Below, piece by piece: positions 1 to 9,436 of a stretch of 64,000 nt of DNA. This DNA comes from Paraneptunicella aestuarii (GTDB lineage Bacteria > Pseudomonadota > Gammaproteobacteria > Enterobacterales > Alteromonadaceae), in the NCBI RefSeq assembly GCF_019900845.1, contig NZ_CP074570.1:4588001-4652000 (forward strand), in the 5' to 3' direction. The notes under the pieces were generated by a model. It ran no database searches, was not told the DNA's origin, and saw only the letters and a program-made list of their open reading frames with translations. Every line of letters starts with the position of its first letter. The stretch's first letter is position 1. The position numbers were made by a program, and so were the translations under genes.

Positions 1-278
1 TTACACAAGACACCCGAGGTGAAACTGTATCCACGCCAACAGGGCCGGCAGTCGCTATTGATACACAGGAAATCAGCACTCAGGTTTTGGTTGAAAATGG
101 TGAAACCATTGTGCTGGGGGGAATATTTCAACAAACCGTAACAGACACAAATAGTCAGGTTCCTCTTTTGGGAGAACTCCCTATCGTTGGCAAACTGTTC
201 AAGAACACTCAGCAAGTTAACGATAAACGCGAACTGTTGATTTTCGTAACACCCAAAATCCTGACTGAGGCATTATAA
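1..278 (+). CDS. pilQ: PilQ, type IV pilus secretin, C-terminal end (partial)
   Basis: Only the last 92 codons are in the window, read in frame from base 3. They carry the typical secretin end: VLVENGETIVLGGIF, then a PLLGELPIVGKLFK stretch and a final strand RELLIFVTPKIL. Secretins form the outer-membrane channel through which the type IV pilus emerges. PilQ, rather than another secretin, is inferred because aroK and aroB follow, the common pilMNOPQ-aroKB order in Gammaproteobacteria. The 5' part lies outside the window. Confidence 0.9.
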   Translation, partial: TQDTRGETVSTPTGPAVAIDTQEISTQVLVENGETIVLGGIFQQTVTDTNSQVPLLGELPIVGKLFKNTQQVNDKRELLIFVTPKILTEAL

Positions 279-676
279 ATAACTGCTACAATTTATGGCT
301 GGATTAACAAGCTTATAACCACTTACTTTAGGGGTAAATATATTCACATTGATGTATTCTGGAAAATTGATAAGTGTGAAATTTTCACTAGATACACCAA
401 CATTTTTGTAACTATTGGCGTAAGTTTCATCGTTTAGTGCTTTATTTCGATGAAAATACGCTTGGGCTGTGGATAAAATTTGTAAGCCTTCAGCCCTTGT
501 TTTATAGGCTATGCGAGCATTTTTCTGTCTCTAAAAGGAGTTTATTAAGGCCAGTTGCAGAGGAAAACTTGCATATGCCGTCCGAGTCCTGAGATAATCC
601 CGCTCTCGAAAATCTCGAGGGAGGTTAGTTTCTCCTGACACATCATTGAATAAATTAATTTTGACGTAATTGTAAA
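279..676. other. Intergenic region between pilQ and aroK
   Basis: A 398-base AT-rich stretch without a convincing gene; the longest ATG frames are about 20 codons. It holds a short inverted repeat (CTCGA AAATC TCGAG, near 605-619) and presumably the aroK promoter. No clear terminator with a U-run follows pilQ. Confidence 0.4.
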
Positions 677-1195
677 ATGGCCGAAAAACGTAATATTTTC
701 CTGATTGGCCCTATGGGGGCTGGTAAAAGCACTATCGGTAGACATTTAGCAGACCAACTTCATCTGGAATTTTTTGATTCCGACCAGGAAATTGAACGCC
801 GCACTGGGGCTGATATAGCTTGGGTGTTTGATATTGAAGGCGAAGAAGGTTTCCGCGAACGTGAAGAAAAAGTAATCACCGACCTAACCGAAAAACAAGG
901 TATCGTGCTAGCGACAGGCGGCGGCTCCATTATCCGCAAATCTGTTCGCAACAGACTCTCTGCACGAGGTATCGTAGTTTACCTTGAAACAACTGTTGAT
1001 AAACAAGTAGCAAGAACACAACGCGACAAGCGTCGCCCTTTGCTGCAAAACACAGATAGCCCTGAAACCGTTCTAAAAGATTTGGCAGGCGAGCGTAATC
1101 CTCTTTATGAAGAGATTGCCGATTATACCGTTCGCACCGACGACCAAAGTGCCCGAGCAGTGGCCAATGAAATCATCAGCCAAATCGGGTTGTAA
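677..1195 (+). CDS. aroK: Shikimate kinase
   Basis: Phosphorylates the 3-hydroxyl of shikimate with ATP, the fifth step of chorismate synthesis, in the cytoplasm. The 172-residue length is normal for AroK. The P-loop GPMGAGKST is at residues 11-19, followed by the shikimate-binding region (FDSDQEIE) and the ATGGGSI motif; KRRPLL matches the lid region. The ATG at 677 fits the family start, although the Shine-Dalgarno sequence is weak. aroB follows 33 bases downstream, so the two are probably one operon. Confidence 0.97.
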   Translation: MAEKRNIFLIGPMGAGKSTIGRHLADQLHLEFFDSDQEIERRTGADIAWVFDIEGEEGFREREEKVITDLTEKQGIVLATGGGSIIRKSVRNRLSARGIVVYLETTVDKQVARTQRDKRRPLLQNTDSPETVLKDLAGERNPLYEEIADYTVRTDDQSARAVANEIISQIGL

Positions 1196-1228
1196 TTAGT
1201 ATCATTTAACCCTTTTAAAATTGGAGAT

Positions 1229-2311
1229 ATGCGCTTGTCCACCATTCACGTAGCATTGGGAGAGCGCAGCTATCCCATCACTATTGAGCCCGGCGCTTTA
1301 GAAATCAGTTCTCTTTCAAGGCTGATATCACCACACATCAAAGCGAAGCGTGCGGTTATTATCACTAACCCGACGGTACAAGCATTGTATGAAGAAAAGC
1401 TGCGTCAAGCTCTTGGGGCAGAATTTGATCTCCATACCATAGTGATCCCTGATGGAGAACAGTACAAAAGCTTTGCAAGTTTTGAAGCAGCCAACACTCA
1501 ATTATTGGAAATAGAAGCTGCTCGAGACATTACCATTATTGCGCTTGGCGGTGGTGTAATAGGTGATTTAACAGGATTTGTCGCCGCTTGTTATCAACGA
1601 GGCGTGCCTTTTATTCAAGTTCCGACTACGCTTTTATCTCAAGTGGACTCATCTGTAGGTGGCAAGACAGCTATCAACCATCCTCTCGGAAAAAACATGG
1701 TTGGAGCCTTCTATCAGCCGCAAGCCGTCATTATTGATACCAATACATTGAGCACGCTTCCCGCACGCGAGTTTGCTGCTGGCATGGCGGAAGTCATTAA
1801 GTATGGGATCATCTATGATGGGGCGTTTTTCTCATGGCTGGAGAATCATACATCTGAGCTTAAAGCACTGAAACCCGAAGCCTTGCAATACGCGATCCGT
1901 CGTTGCTGTGAAATTAAGGCTGAGGTGGTCTCGCAAGATGAGAAAGAATCAGGGATCCGTGCTTTATTGAATTTAGGCCATACTTTTGGTCATGCTATTG
2001 AAGCCGAACAAGGCTACGGTAAATGGCTTCACGGAGAAGCAGTAGCGGCTGGCATTGTTCTTGCTTCACAGGTAGCAATGCAGAAACAATGGCTATCAGA
2101 GACAGATTTCCGACGCATTGAAGATTTACTGAAGAAGTTTGACCTTCCAATTAAGAAACCAGATGACATGAATTACGACGACTTTATGCGTCACATGCGT
2201 CGGGATAAGAAGGTTGAATCAGGTAATATTCGCTTTGTCATACCACAGAGTATTGGCGCAGCTATCGTCACCAAAGATGTCTCCGAGGCAGAATTACACA
2301 ATATCTTGTAA
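1229..2311 (+). CDS. aroB: 3-dehydroquinate synthase
   Basis: Converts DAHP to 3-dehydroquinate using NAD and a divalent metal, the second step of the shikimate pathway. At 360 residues it has the usual AroB length. Visible motifs are DGEQYKS, the glycine-rich NAD-binding [26 protein letters not shown] and the metal-binding region [16 protein letters not shown] sequence lies just before the ATG. It sits between aroK and damX as in many Gammaproteobacteria. Confidence 0.97.
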   Translation: MRLSTIHVALGERSYPITIEPGALEISSLSRLISPHIKAKRAVIITNPTVQALYEEKLRQALGAEFDLHTIVIPDGEQYKSFASFEAANTQLLEIEAARDITIIALGGGVIGDLTGFVAACYQRGVPFIQVPTTLLSQVDSSVGGKTAINHPLGKNMVGAFYQPQAVIIDTNTLSTLPAREFAAGMAEVIKYGIIYDGAFFSWLENHTSELKALKPEALQYAIRRCCEIKAEVVSQDEKESGIRALLNLGHTFGHAIEAEQGYGKWLHGEAVAAGIVLASQVAMQKQWLSETDFRRIEDLLKKFDLPIKKPDDMNYDDFMRHMRRDKKVESGNIRFVIPQSIGAAIVTKDVSEAELHNIL

Positions 2312-2340
2312 CCAGTTAAACAAAAGAGGAGGCGGTTGTT

Positions 2341-4137
2341 TTGCATATGCACAATTTATTAAATGAATATACCGACCTTTCTCAACGTCTGGAACACCTG
2401 GTTGCCTACTCATCGCAGATGGTTTTTATCAGCGGCGAACACATGGGCAACCAAAAAGATTTTGTTGAAGCCTTTCTGAGCACTCGCCAAGACGACCTTG
2501 ATGTCATCTACATTACCGGGAATAACTTTCATACTAACGAAGATGTACGCAGTGAGTTTGCTCGTCAATTACTCGGCAATGCGCCACGCCTTGATCTATC
2601 GCTTTTACAACTGATTTCAACACGCGAAGACAAACGTAACCCTCTATTAATTGCCATCACGAGAGCAGAGCGATTACCCGACCAGATTCTGCGAGAGCTT
2701 TGGGATCTGGTTTTACAAAACCGCTTTGCCAGAAACCAGCAACAAATCAATATCTTGCTTTTCGGTGAACAGGAATGGGCTGAACGTACCAAAGCTTGGC
2801 TGCCCACCAATAACAATGACAAGCCGGTATTGTTAACCAGTGAAACCGTCGAGGTTCAATCTGAACAAGAAATCGAAGGTGATCTGGAAGAATACATCAA
2901 AGCAAAGCGTAAAGAATTTAATGAACGCCTGAAATTACGAGCGCTAACCCATGAACCAACTAAATCAGTCTGGTCAAACTGGTGGCTAAGGTTGCTTGCC
3001 GCTTGTGTATTCATTGTCTGTTTCAGTGGCATTTTGATTTGGCAGTATTTTGATCTGACCCAATCAGCTATTAATGAATTTGCAGGATTCCTGTTCCAGG
3101 GCGATGTTAAAGAGCAACAAGTGGAAGGAAGCAACGATGATTGGCAAAAAGCAAAAGACTTATTAGCTGAAACTGATACCCTGAAGGTTGAAACCGTTCA
3201 ACCAGCACTAACTCAAGCACAAGACTCAACCAAGACTCAGTCGAACGAATCAGGTGAGAAACTAGAAAGCAGCACTCTTCCAGCAGATCAGGCACGAGTA
3301 ACCAGTTGGCAAGAAGCGTCCAGGAAATTGGAACGTCAATCTGTAGCTCTTAACTTACCGGAAGAACAAGCAAAATCAGGGGTGAATTCATCATCGGTCA
3401 GCAATCCACAACCAGAAAAAATGCCTACTGAATCAGGCGGTATGGAATTGTATGAATCAGAATCTTTGGTGCAAGTACCGAAGGAAAAACTGATGCAATT
3501 ACAACCTCAAGAAGCCATAACTGAATCAACAATTATCGTTAATTCTTATGATAATACTCAGTCTGAAAAGGCCGCTAATGAGATAGGGCCGCCAATACCG
3601 CAAGCATTACAAGCAAAAAACTCAGTTCCAACTCAGTCCGAGCAAGATCAAGTTGCTGCAACATCCGTTCAAGAAGCTCCTGTAGCAGTCGTAACTGCGG
3701 CGACATCTGAAGCCATTACAGAGGAAGACGACGTCGTTGACTATCAGGTGGAAGATATTGTTTCTGTTGAAGAATTGCCTCAGTCCCCATCCAATCAAGT
3801 TGTTACTGCCGAACCCGAACCGGCCTATCAATTTGATGAAACCGCCTTATTAGCGTTACCTGAAACGAGCTATTTACTGCAAATATCAGGGATTAGTAGT
3901 CGCCAAGTGCTGAATGAATACCTTGTTGACAATAAATTGACAGACAAAGTCTGGATATACAAAACTCAGCGCTATGGTGGCGACTGGCATGTGGTGCTAT
4001 ACCGCAAGAACTATGCAAGCCTAAATGAGGCCAGAGACTCTGTTTCCGAGCTACCGCAAACAAGTCGTCAAAGTGCGCCCTTTGCCAAATCCATTGCCAT
4101 GATCCGCGATGAGATTCAGCAGGGTTATCCAGAGTAA
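2341..4137 (+). CDS. damX: DamX-like SPOR-domain cell division protein
   Basis: An inner-membrane protein expected to reach the septum through its SPOR domain, which binds denuded peptidoglycan. The N-terminal ~200 residues resemble an ExeA/AAA-type ATPase fold. One membrane segment lies at about residues 214-238 (LLAACVFIVCFSGILIW). A long low-complexity periplasmic region rich in E, Q, S and T follows, and a SPOR domain fills the last ~85 residues (TSYLLQISGISSR onward). At 598 residues it is longer than E. coli DamX (428). The TTG at 2341 is chosen because AGAGGAGGCGG ends 5-6 bases before it; the ATG at 2347 is the alternative. dam does not follow. Confidence 0.85.
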   Translation: MHMHNLLNEYTDLSQRLEHLVAYSSQMVFISGEHMGNQKDFVEAFLSTRQDDLDVIYITGNNFHTNEDVRSEFARQLLGNAPRLDLSLLQLISTREDKRNPLLIAITRAERLPDQILRELWDLVLQNRFARNQQQINILLFGEQEWAERTKAWLPTNNNDKPVLLTSETVEVQSEQEIEGDLEEYIKAKRKEFNERLKLRALTHEPTKSVWSNWWLRLLAACVFIVCFSGILIWQYFDLTQSAINEFAGFLFQGDVKEQQVEGSNDDWQKAKDLLAETDTLKVETVQPALTQAQDSTKTQSNESGEKLESSTLPADQARVTSWQEASRKLERQSVALNLPEEQAKSGVNSSSVSNPQPEKMPTESGGMELYESESLVQVPKEKLMQLQPQEAITESTIIVNSYDNTQSEKAANEIGPPIPQALQAKNSVPTQSEQDQVAATSVQEAPVAVVTAATSEAITEEDDVVDYQVEDIVSVEELPQSPSNQVVTAEPEPAYQFDETALLALPETSYLLQISGISSRQVLNEYLVDNKLTDKVWIYKTQRYGGDWHVVLYRKNYASLNEARDSVSELPQTSRQSAPFAKSIAMIRDEIQQGYPE

Positions 4138-4285
4138 TTTCGCTGCGCAATAGCTCATAGAGCGAAATTTATAGCCTTATAAATCTTCCATATAATCCTA
4201 AAAGCGCTCTTTGCCTCGTCAGTTGCACTGATTGTGTTAACATCAGGCTCTGCCTAAAACATCGCTTTTATAGGAGTAACTGTCA

Positions 4286-5989
4286 GTGAAACTCATTTCA
4301 CGTATCTCTCTCTGCCTCATTCTTTTTTCTTCATTAACCTTGGCTGACAATACCAAACCGATCACCACAAAACCAACAGGCTTGGTTGTTGAAAAAGCGA
4401 TGGTTGTCTCAGCTCGTGAAGAAGCATCAAAAATTGGTTCTGACATTCTCAAAAAGGGAGGTACGGTTTTCGATGCAATGGTCGCAACCGAAATCGCACT
4501 TGCTGTAACATATCCATCGGCGGGTAATATCGGTGGTGGTGGCTTTGCCGTATTCAGAAAAGCCAATGGCGAAGTCGGCGCTCTGGATTACAGAGAGAAA
4601 GCTCCAATAGCGGCAGACCGGGACATGTATCTGGACGAGAAGGGCAATGTTATTGAGGGCTTAAGCCGCTTTGGTGCTAAAGCCGTTGGTGTACCCGGCA
4701 CTATTGCAGGCATCTTCGCCATGCATGAAAAACACGGCACTCTTCCGATGAAAGACCTTCTGCAACCAGCCATTGATTTAGCCAGATCTGGCGTGGTAAT
4801 GACCCCATACTTTAAGTCGTCGCTGGATAAAGTACGCAAAAGTATCAACAAGGTAAGCGGCTCCGACACGATATTCGCAAAGCAATACGAGGTGGGAGAC
4901 AAGGTTGTATTTTCAGCATTAGCTGACACTCTGGAACGCATTGCCAAAAATGGTAGAGACGAATTCTACAAGGGAAAAACCGCACAAAAGATTGTCGATT
5001 TTATTCAGAAAAATCGAGGTCTGATCACTATGGAAGATCTGGCTAAATATGAAGCTGTTTGGCGCGCCCCCATCACTTATACCTACAAAGATCTCACACT
5101 AACCAGCATGAGCCCACCGAGCAGCGGCGGCATTACCATTGCGCAAATATTAGGGATGATTGAACCCTATAACATTGGCCAGTATCCCCATCATAGCGTG
5201 CCAATGGTTAGCTTGCTGGTTGAAGCAGAGCGACGGGCTTATGCTGATCGCAACTACTTTTTAGGCGACCCTGACTTTGTCAAAATGCCAATCAAAGAGT
5301 TAATGGATAAAGAATATCTAAACAAACGCATGAGTAGCTTTAGCTTCGATAAAGCGACGCGCTCAGCAGACGTTGGGCACGGGAATATTCAAATTCAGGA
5401 AAGCATGGAAACAACACATTATTCCATTGTGGATCAATATGGAAATGCCATGGCCGTTACCACCACACTCAACGCGAGTTACGGTTCCAAACTATATAGT
5501 AAAGAATTAGGCTTTCTATTTAACAATGAAATGGATGACTTCAGCGTAAAACCTGGAGAACCCAACATGTACGGCCTGATTGGTGCAGAAGCCAACAGCA
5601 TTGAGCCACAGAAACGCATGTTGAGTTCAATGAGCCCAACGATTGTGGAGAAAAATGGCAAGCTCTCTATGGTTGTTGGCACACCCGGCGGCTCAACGAT
5701 CATCACTTCCGTTACTCAAACCATTCTAAATGTTTATGAATTTGGCATGAGTATGCAAGATGCCGTTAATTCACCACGATTTCATCACCAATGGCTACCC
5801 GATATGGTCATGATGGAACAAGAAGGCTTTTCTGAGGAACTGATGCAGGCTCTCACCGCAAAGGGCTGGTTAGCTCGCCATTCTCGCTTCCCTGTTATTG
5901 GAAAAGTAGATGCCATATTGGTGTTGCCCGACGGTAAACTGGAAGGCGGTGCCGACAGACGCGGTGATGATAAGGCTGTTGGGTTTTGA
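4286..5989 (+). CDS. ggt: Gamma-glutamyltransferase, periplasmic
   Basis: Cleaves or transfers the gamma-glutamyl group of glutathione and related compounds. A signal peptide (residues 1-20, ending SSLTLA) precedes a 547-residue proenzyme of normal length. The autocleavage site is TTHYSIVD with the catalytic Thr at residue 376, which becomes the N-terminus of the small subunit. The oxyanion region is seen as MSSMSPTIV, and PGGSTIITSV matches the family. GTG at 4286 is used, with TAGGAG upstream. It stands where dam is often found after damX. Confidence 0.95.
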   Translation: MKLISRISLCLILFSSLTLADNTKPITTKPTGLVVEKAMVVSAREEASKIGSDILKKGGTVFDAMVATEIALAVTYPSAGNIGGGGFAVFRKANGEVGALDYREKAPIAADRDMYLDEKGNVIEGLSRFGAKAVGVPGTIAGIFAMHEKHGTLPMKDLLQPAIDLARSGVVMTPYFKSSLDKVRKSINKVSGSDTIFAKQYEVGDKVVFSALADTLERIAKNGRDEFYKGKTAQKIVDFIQKNRGLITMEDLAKYEAVWRAPITYTYKDLTLTSMSPPSSGGITIAQILGMIEPYNIGQYPHHSVPMVSLLVEAERRAYADRNYFLGDPDFVKMPIKELMDKEYLNKRMSSFSFDKATRSADVGHGNIQIQESMETTHYSIVDQYGNAMAVTTTLNASYGSKLYSKELGFLFNNEMDDFSVKPGEPNMYGLIGAEANSIEPQKRMLSSMSPTIVEKNGKLSMVVGTPGGSTIITSVTQTILNVYEFGMSMQDAVNSPRFHHQWLPDMVMMEQEGFSEELMQALTAKGWLARHSRFPVIGKVDAILVLPDGKLEGGADRRGDDKAVGF

Positions 5990-6198
5990 AACATCAAACC
6001 TATTTCAGAACAAGAACAGAAATAAGCCCCTGATCTAGGGTTATAGCCCTTTTACTCATTTTCAATCTAATTGTGTGATGAAATAAGCACTGATCTATAA
6101 ACTTGGTTGCTGTGCCCCCCTAAACAAGCTGCACATCAGCTACATGATGAGATAGAATGCACCAAATTTCGTGATGCTATAAAAAACTAGAGTAAATT

Positions 6199-6765
6199 GT
6201 GATATCTAAAGCTGACTCAAACAAATTAGCTTATATTGGTAATAAACCAGGAGCTACAAAAAAGCGAGACTCCGATTCCTGGTTTACCCCAGTAGAATAT
6301 ATTGAATCAGTACGAACAGTATTAGGGACTATTGATTTGGATCCATTTTCTTCTGAAAAAGCCAATGAAATTGTTGGTGCAGCAAAAATTTTCACTGTAG
6401 ACAATAGTGCATTTGATCACGACTGGAAGGTTGGCAAAGAAGTCAAAGTATTTATGAACCCACCATACTCTGCAGGGCTGTGTGCACGGTCAGTGGATAG
6501 ATTTATCGATCAGTATGAAGCAGGAAAATTTGTTGAAGGTATTGTATTAGCTAATAATGCAACTGATACTCGTTGGTTTAGTGCGCTTGTTAATCGCTGC
6601 GCAGCTATTTGTTTTACCGATCACCGGATCAGCTTCTGGAACGCTGATAGAAAAAGCGTCTCAGGAAATACACGTGGACAGGCATTTTTTTACTTTGGAA
6701 AAAAACACCAGGAATTTAAGAAAACATTTATAAAACACGGGTTTATAATGATCCCGGCGAAATAG
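6199..6765 (+). CDS. Phage-type DNA N6-adenine methyltransferase (Dam, PF05869-like)
   Basis: Small 188-residue methyltransferase of the family found in prophages. It shows the family opening SWFTPVEYIESVRTVLG, the IDLDPFSSEKAN segment, and the catalytic MNPPYS motif at residues 87-91; GQAFFYFG occurs near the end. It is expected to transfer a methyl group from SAM to adenine N6. The GTG start at 6199 has only a weak Shine-Dalgarno. It is unlike the classical chromosomal Dam (about 270 residues, DPPY) that usually follows damX, and it is isolated from other phage genes. The target sequence cannot be told from this window. Confidence 0.85.
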   Translation: MISKADSNKLAYIGNKPGATKKRDSDSWFTPVEYIESVRTVLGTIDLDPFSSEKANEIVGAAKIFTVDNSAFDHDWKVGKEVKVFMNPPYSAGLCARSVDRFIDQYEAGKFVEGIVLANNATDTRWFSALVNRCAAICFTDHRISFWNADRKSVSGNTRGQAFFYFGKKHQEFKKTFIKHGFIMIPAK

Positions 6766-6809
6766 TGACAACTCACATTAGTATTTACTTCATTTAAGGC
6801 TTTATTTCT

Positions 6810-7265
6810 TTACCCTGTAGAAGCCTTACGTCTACAAACTTTACAGTCACTTTGATCTCGACGTTCATTAGTCGTTCGGGTACTGTAACTTTCAAATGGA
6901 AGTTCATCCCTACAAGCTGGACAAAGCTTAAAAACGACTCCGTTTTCAATTGAGCACAAATTGGTTACTCTAAGTCCCTTTCCGCCATTTTCTGTAGAGG
7001 AATCATAGCCACTAACTGTTATTGGGGTATTTTTCGAATCTAGAAACAAATACTTTCCTGATAAAAAAGAAGCATCTAACACTTCAGTGTTAATTCTCTT
7101 CTTATTAGACTTATCAGCTACAACAATATTTCTATCCAGTTTTATTGGAAAAACTAACATTAGGTTAATGTCCCCTATTTTTATTTCTAATGTAAATTTA
7201 GACCAGCCAAATGTATGCGTTGTGCAAATTTCTCGAACACACAAAAAGGTATATATTACGACCAA
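6810..7265 (-). CDS. Uncharacterised protein with C-terminal zinc-ribbon motif
   Basis: No family is recognised for the first ~115 residues, which look like beta-rich globular sequence. The C-terminus has two CxxC pairs about 25 residues apart (CPACRDELPFESYS ... CKVCRRK), the pattern of the short zinc ribbons found beside HNH nucleases and phage recombination proteins. It converges on the phage-type methyltransferase gene. The start is uncertain: MLVFPIKLDRN, about 34 codons in, is also possible. Confidence 0.6.
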   Translation of the reverse strand: MVVIYTFLCVREICTTHTFGWSKFTLEIKIGDINLMLVFPIKLDRNIVVADKSNKKRINTEVLDASFLSGKYLFLDSKNTPITVSGYDSSTENGGKGLRVTNLCSIENGVVFKLCPACRDELPFESYSTRTTNERRDQSDCKVCRRKASTG

Positions 7266-7432
7266 TTACAACATTCATTACCAGAAAAAGAAAGCTTACT
7301 AACAAGGAGATTACTCGACAAACTAACCAAACAGGTAGATACAACAGGAAAAGACCAAAGAACTGCTGGTAATCAACAACAAGTAACAGATGACAATGCC
7401 AACCTTTTCAGTTTTAGCTCATTGAGGGAAAG

Positions 7433-7639
7433 TCAGGAAACGGCCAGATTCACCACGAACATGATTGTCGCAATAAAAATAAGCACAAAGATAATGCCAA
7501 CAACGACAAAAGGCACTACAGACTTTTTCTGAAAATCCATTTCACGATTTTTTTCGCTTTGAACGCCGAACATGCTTGCTGCAACACTTTTCAGTATTTG
7601 CCAGTATTCAGCCACAGACACTAAGGTTTTAAAAGACAA
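7433..7639 (-). CDS. DUF2970 small membrane protein
   Basis: 68-residue protein matching the DUF2970 pattern: an amphipathic start with WQILKSVAASMFGVQSEKNREMDF, then one membrane helix (PFVVVGIIFVLIFIATIMFVV). The family is widespread in Gammaproteobacteria and has no assigned function. It lies 23 bases after a small secreted protein gene on the same strand and may be cotranscribed with it. Confidence 0.85.
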   Translation of the reverse strand: MSFKTLVSVAEYWQILKSVAASMFGVQSEKNREMDFQKKSVVPFVVVGIIFVLIFIATIMFVVNLAVS

Positions 7640-7662
7640 TATGAATTCCTTGCTAAGCAGAA

Positions 7663-7983
7663 CTATTCGTAGGAAGGCGGGGCACTTTCTGAATCACGAC
7701 CATCACTTCTAAATAACAATTCCAATAAATCCAGATAGTGGAACTGCTTGGAGCGGCTATCACCAACTAACCATGAGTGCCAACTCACATCAGTGGAGGA
7801 CTCCTTGGTACAGGATTTATGTTCTTTAGTGGTTGAGGAATTTTCGTTGTGAGGTTGTTGAAATGACAGGTCGTCACAATCACATAAGCGAATCATTTCG
7901 TAGTCAGATACATCAGCTACAGCAACTGCCGTGAAAAAAGCAGCACCGAAAAATATCAAGCTGTGTTTTCTAATACTCAACAT
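7663..7983 (-). CDS. Small secreted hypothetical protein
   Basis: 106 residues with a plausible signal peptide (SLIFFGAAFFTAVAVA, cleavage near residue 23). The rest is polar with several cysteines (CDCDD, KSCTKE) and no family I recognise. Only a weak GAG precedes the ATG. Its placement just before the DUF2970 gene on the same strand supports it being real, but a chance ORF is not excluded. Confidence 0.55.
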   Translation of the reverse strand: MLSIRKHSLIFFGAAFFTAVAVADVSDYEMIRLCDCDDLSFQQPHNENSSTTKEHKSCTKESSTDVSWHSWLVGDSRSKQFHYLDLLELLFRSDGRDSESAPPSYE

Positions 7984-8328
7984 ATTAATAACTCGCTACG
8001 TAAGACTTGGTTACATTATAGCTTTGGACAAACTTTAAGCAATTGCATTTCGCCGCAAAAATTTAGCGTCTTGCCGTCAAATCAATGAATAATCCAAGAA
8101 AGAATGTAAACCGTTTAAGTCGGAGGAAAATAAAAGCCATGTGTTTCGCCGTTATTTCAATTTCTCTTCAAGGCCTATCCAACTTCAACCGGTTACGACG
8201 CTTTTATCAAAGTTGCCCAACATTGCGGTTGAAATTGTCGCTATTCTAGCATGAATTGATACTGAATTAGTTTATTTCACGTATAAGTTTTTCGGCTAAA
8301 GAATAGAAATATTGAGGGAAATCTGGAG
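7984..8328. other. Gene-free stretch upstream of the secreted protein gene
   Basis: About 345 AT-rich bases with no ORF that I can support. It presumably holds the promoter of the minus-strand genes below it. Confidence 0.4.
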
Positions 8329-8474
8329 CGGGGCTACATATCTCTTAACGGATATTTGTTCACCCCTTTTTTGCAGTATCCGTACTGCCCCGAGTCAATG
8401 TCACATTGGTGCGAAATGTGACGCTAAATTCTTTTCTGTCGTTGGGTATTGCGGTGGTGCATCACCGCATACCC
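8329..8474. other. Cluster of hairpins, possible structured RNA
   Basis: Four perfect or near-perfect stems lie in 146 bases. An outer stem CGGGGC (8329-8334) / GCCCCG (8387-8392) encloses ATATC/GATAT (8338-8342, 8351-8355) and CAGTA-TCCG-TACTG (8374-8387). GTCACAT/ATGTGAC (8400-8406, 8416-8422) follows, then GGGTAT-T-GCGGTG/CACCGCATACCC (8444-8474, one bulge). The last hairpin lies 34 bases past the porin stop codon and may serve as its terminator, though no U-run follows on that strand. GGGG (8330-8333) could instead pair with CCCC just before six Ts, a terminator shape on the plus strand. Confidence 0.4.
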
Positions 8475-8507
8475 TTTAGGTACTTGATTTACGAGTTAAA
8501 TAAGGAA

Positions 8508-9143
8508 TTAAAGATCGAAAGATTTTCCGATGCTGAACAGGATGGTTTCATCGTCATCCAGATCGCTACCACTGATAACAACCGAAACGCCAACATCAAA
8601 GCCACCTACCTCTGTGCCATAGCCAGCTTCAAAATAATCGCCATCAAATTCATCCCCCCATGAACCATAAGTGCCATAGAAGCCTTCATGTTCAAGAGTC
8701 AAAGCGAAGAAAGTGTAATCTGATTCTGTAATGCCTAATGCAGCATCATCAGATTGAGTACCGATTGAGTATTCGATAGAAGCAATTCCATAGCTCAAAC
8801 CAAGGTTAACTTCGTTATAAGCAGAATCGAAATCGCCTGTATATTGATAAGTAGTAAAACCAATGCTGGCACCAAAACCATTGTCAAATTCAAAGCCATA
8901 GCCGCCGTAAATATCTACTTCCAGGCCATCGCTTACATCAGCTACCCATGTACCTACGTAGAATCCACCATTTTCATAGTCTAGACCAGCACTGGCAGAA
9001 GCATCTGAAGTTTGTGCGATACCACGGAAGTGGTACTCAGAAACTAAACCAATGTTTGCACTTATCTCTGCTGACGCTGCCTGAGCATATGCCAAAGAGG
9101 TAATTGCCAAGGCTGCCAATGAACTTAACTTAACTGCTTTCAT
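8508..9143 (-). CDS. TorF-family putative outer-membrane porin (Gcw_chp type)
   Basis: 211 residues with a clear signal peptide (SSLAALAITSLAYAQAASA) and then alternating beta strands rich in G, Y, F and D. The start of the mature part, EISANIGLVSEYHFRGIAQ, is typical of TIGR02001/Gcw_chp proteins, and the chain ends in an aromatic-containing strand (FSIGKSFDL). Such proteins are predicted beta-barrels; the cargo is unknown. It is transcribed alone and divergently from rpe. Confidence 0.85.
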   Translation of the reverse strand: MKAVKLSSLAALAITSLAYAQAASAEISANIGLVSEYHFRGIAQTSDASASAGLDYENGGFYVGTWVADVSDGLEVDIYGGYGFEFDNGFGASIGFTTYQYTGDFDSAYNEVNLGLSYGIASIEYSIGTQSDDAALGITESDYTFFALTLEHEGFYGTYGSWGDEFDGDYFEAGYGTEVGGFDVGVSVVISGSDLDDDETILFSIGKSFDL

Positions 9144-9436
9144 GTTAATCCCCGTACTTCAAGTTGTGTGTTTCAAAAATGTAAAGCTACCGAGGTTTTG
9201 CAAAAGCAATGCCTATTCATACCAGAATTCGTGCATTCCCACGAAACAAGATTATCTTTTTGATAAATAAAGATAATTTCTTATTCCTTGTTCAATGAGT
9301 ACAGATTCTTATAATTGGCATAGTGCAAATTAAAATTATCATTGCACAAAAATAGTACATTTTCACCGGTTTAGTGCATTTTGACAGCAAATCATTGCTT
9401 CAAAACCAGCATTTTGATTAATTCAAGGGGTTTTTT

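Noticed and set aside
7087..7532. Plus-strand ORFs of 71 and 105 codons
   Set aside because: No family match. They overlap the DUF2970 gene and the zinc-ribbon gene, both better supported on the other strand.
8406..8663. 85-codon plus-strand ORF
   Set aside because: Runs through hairpins and antisense to the end of the porin gene; no domain or ribosome binding site.
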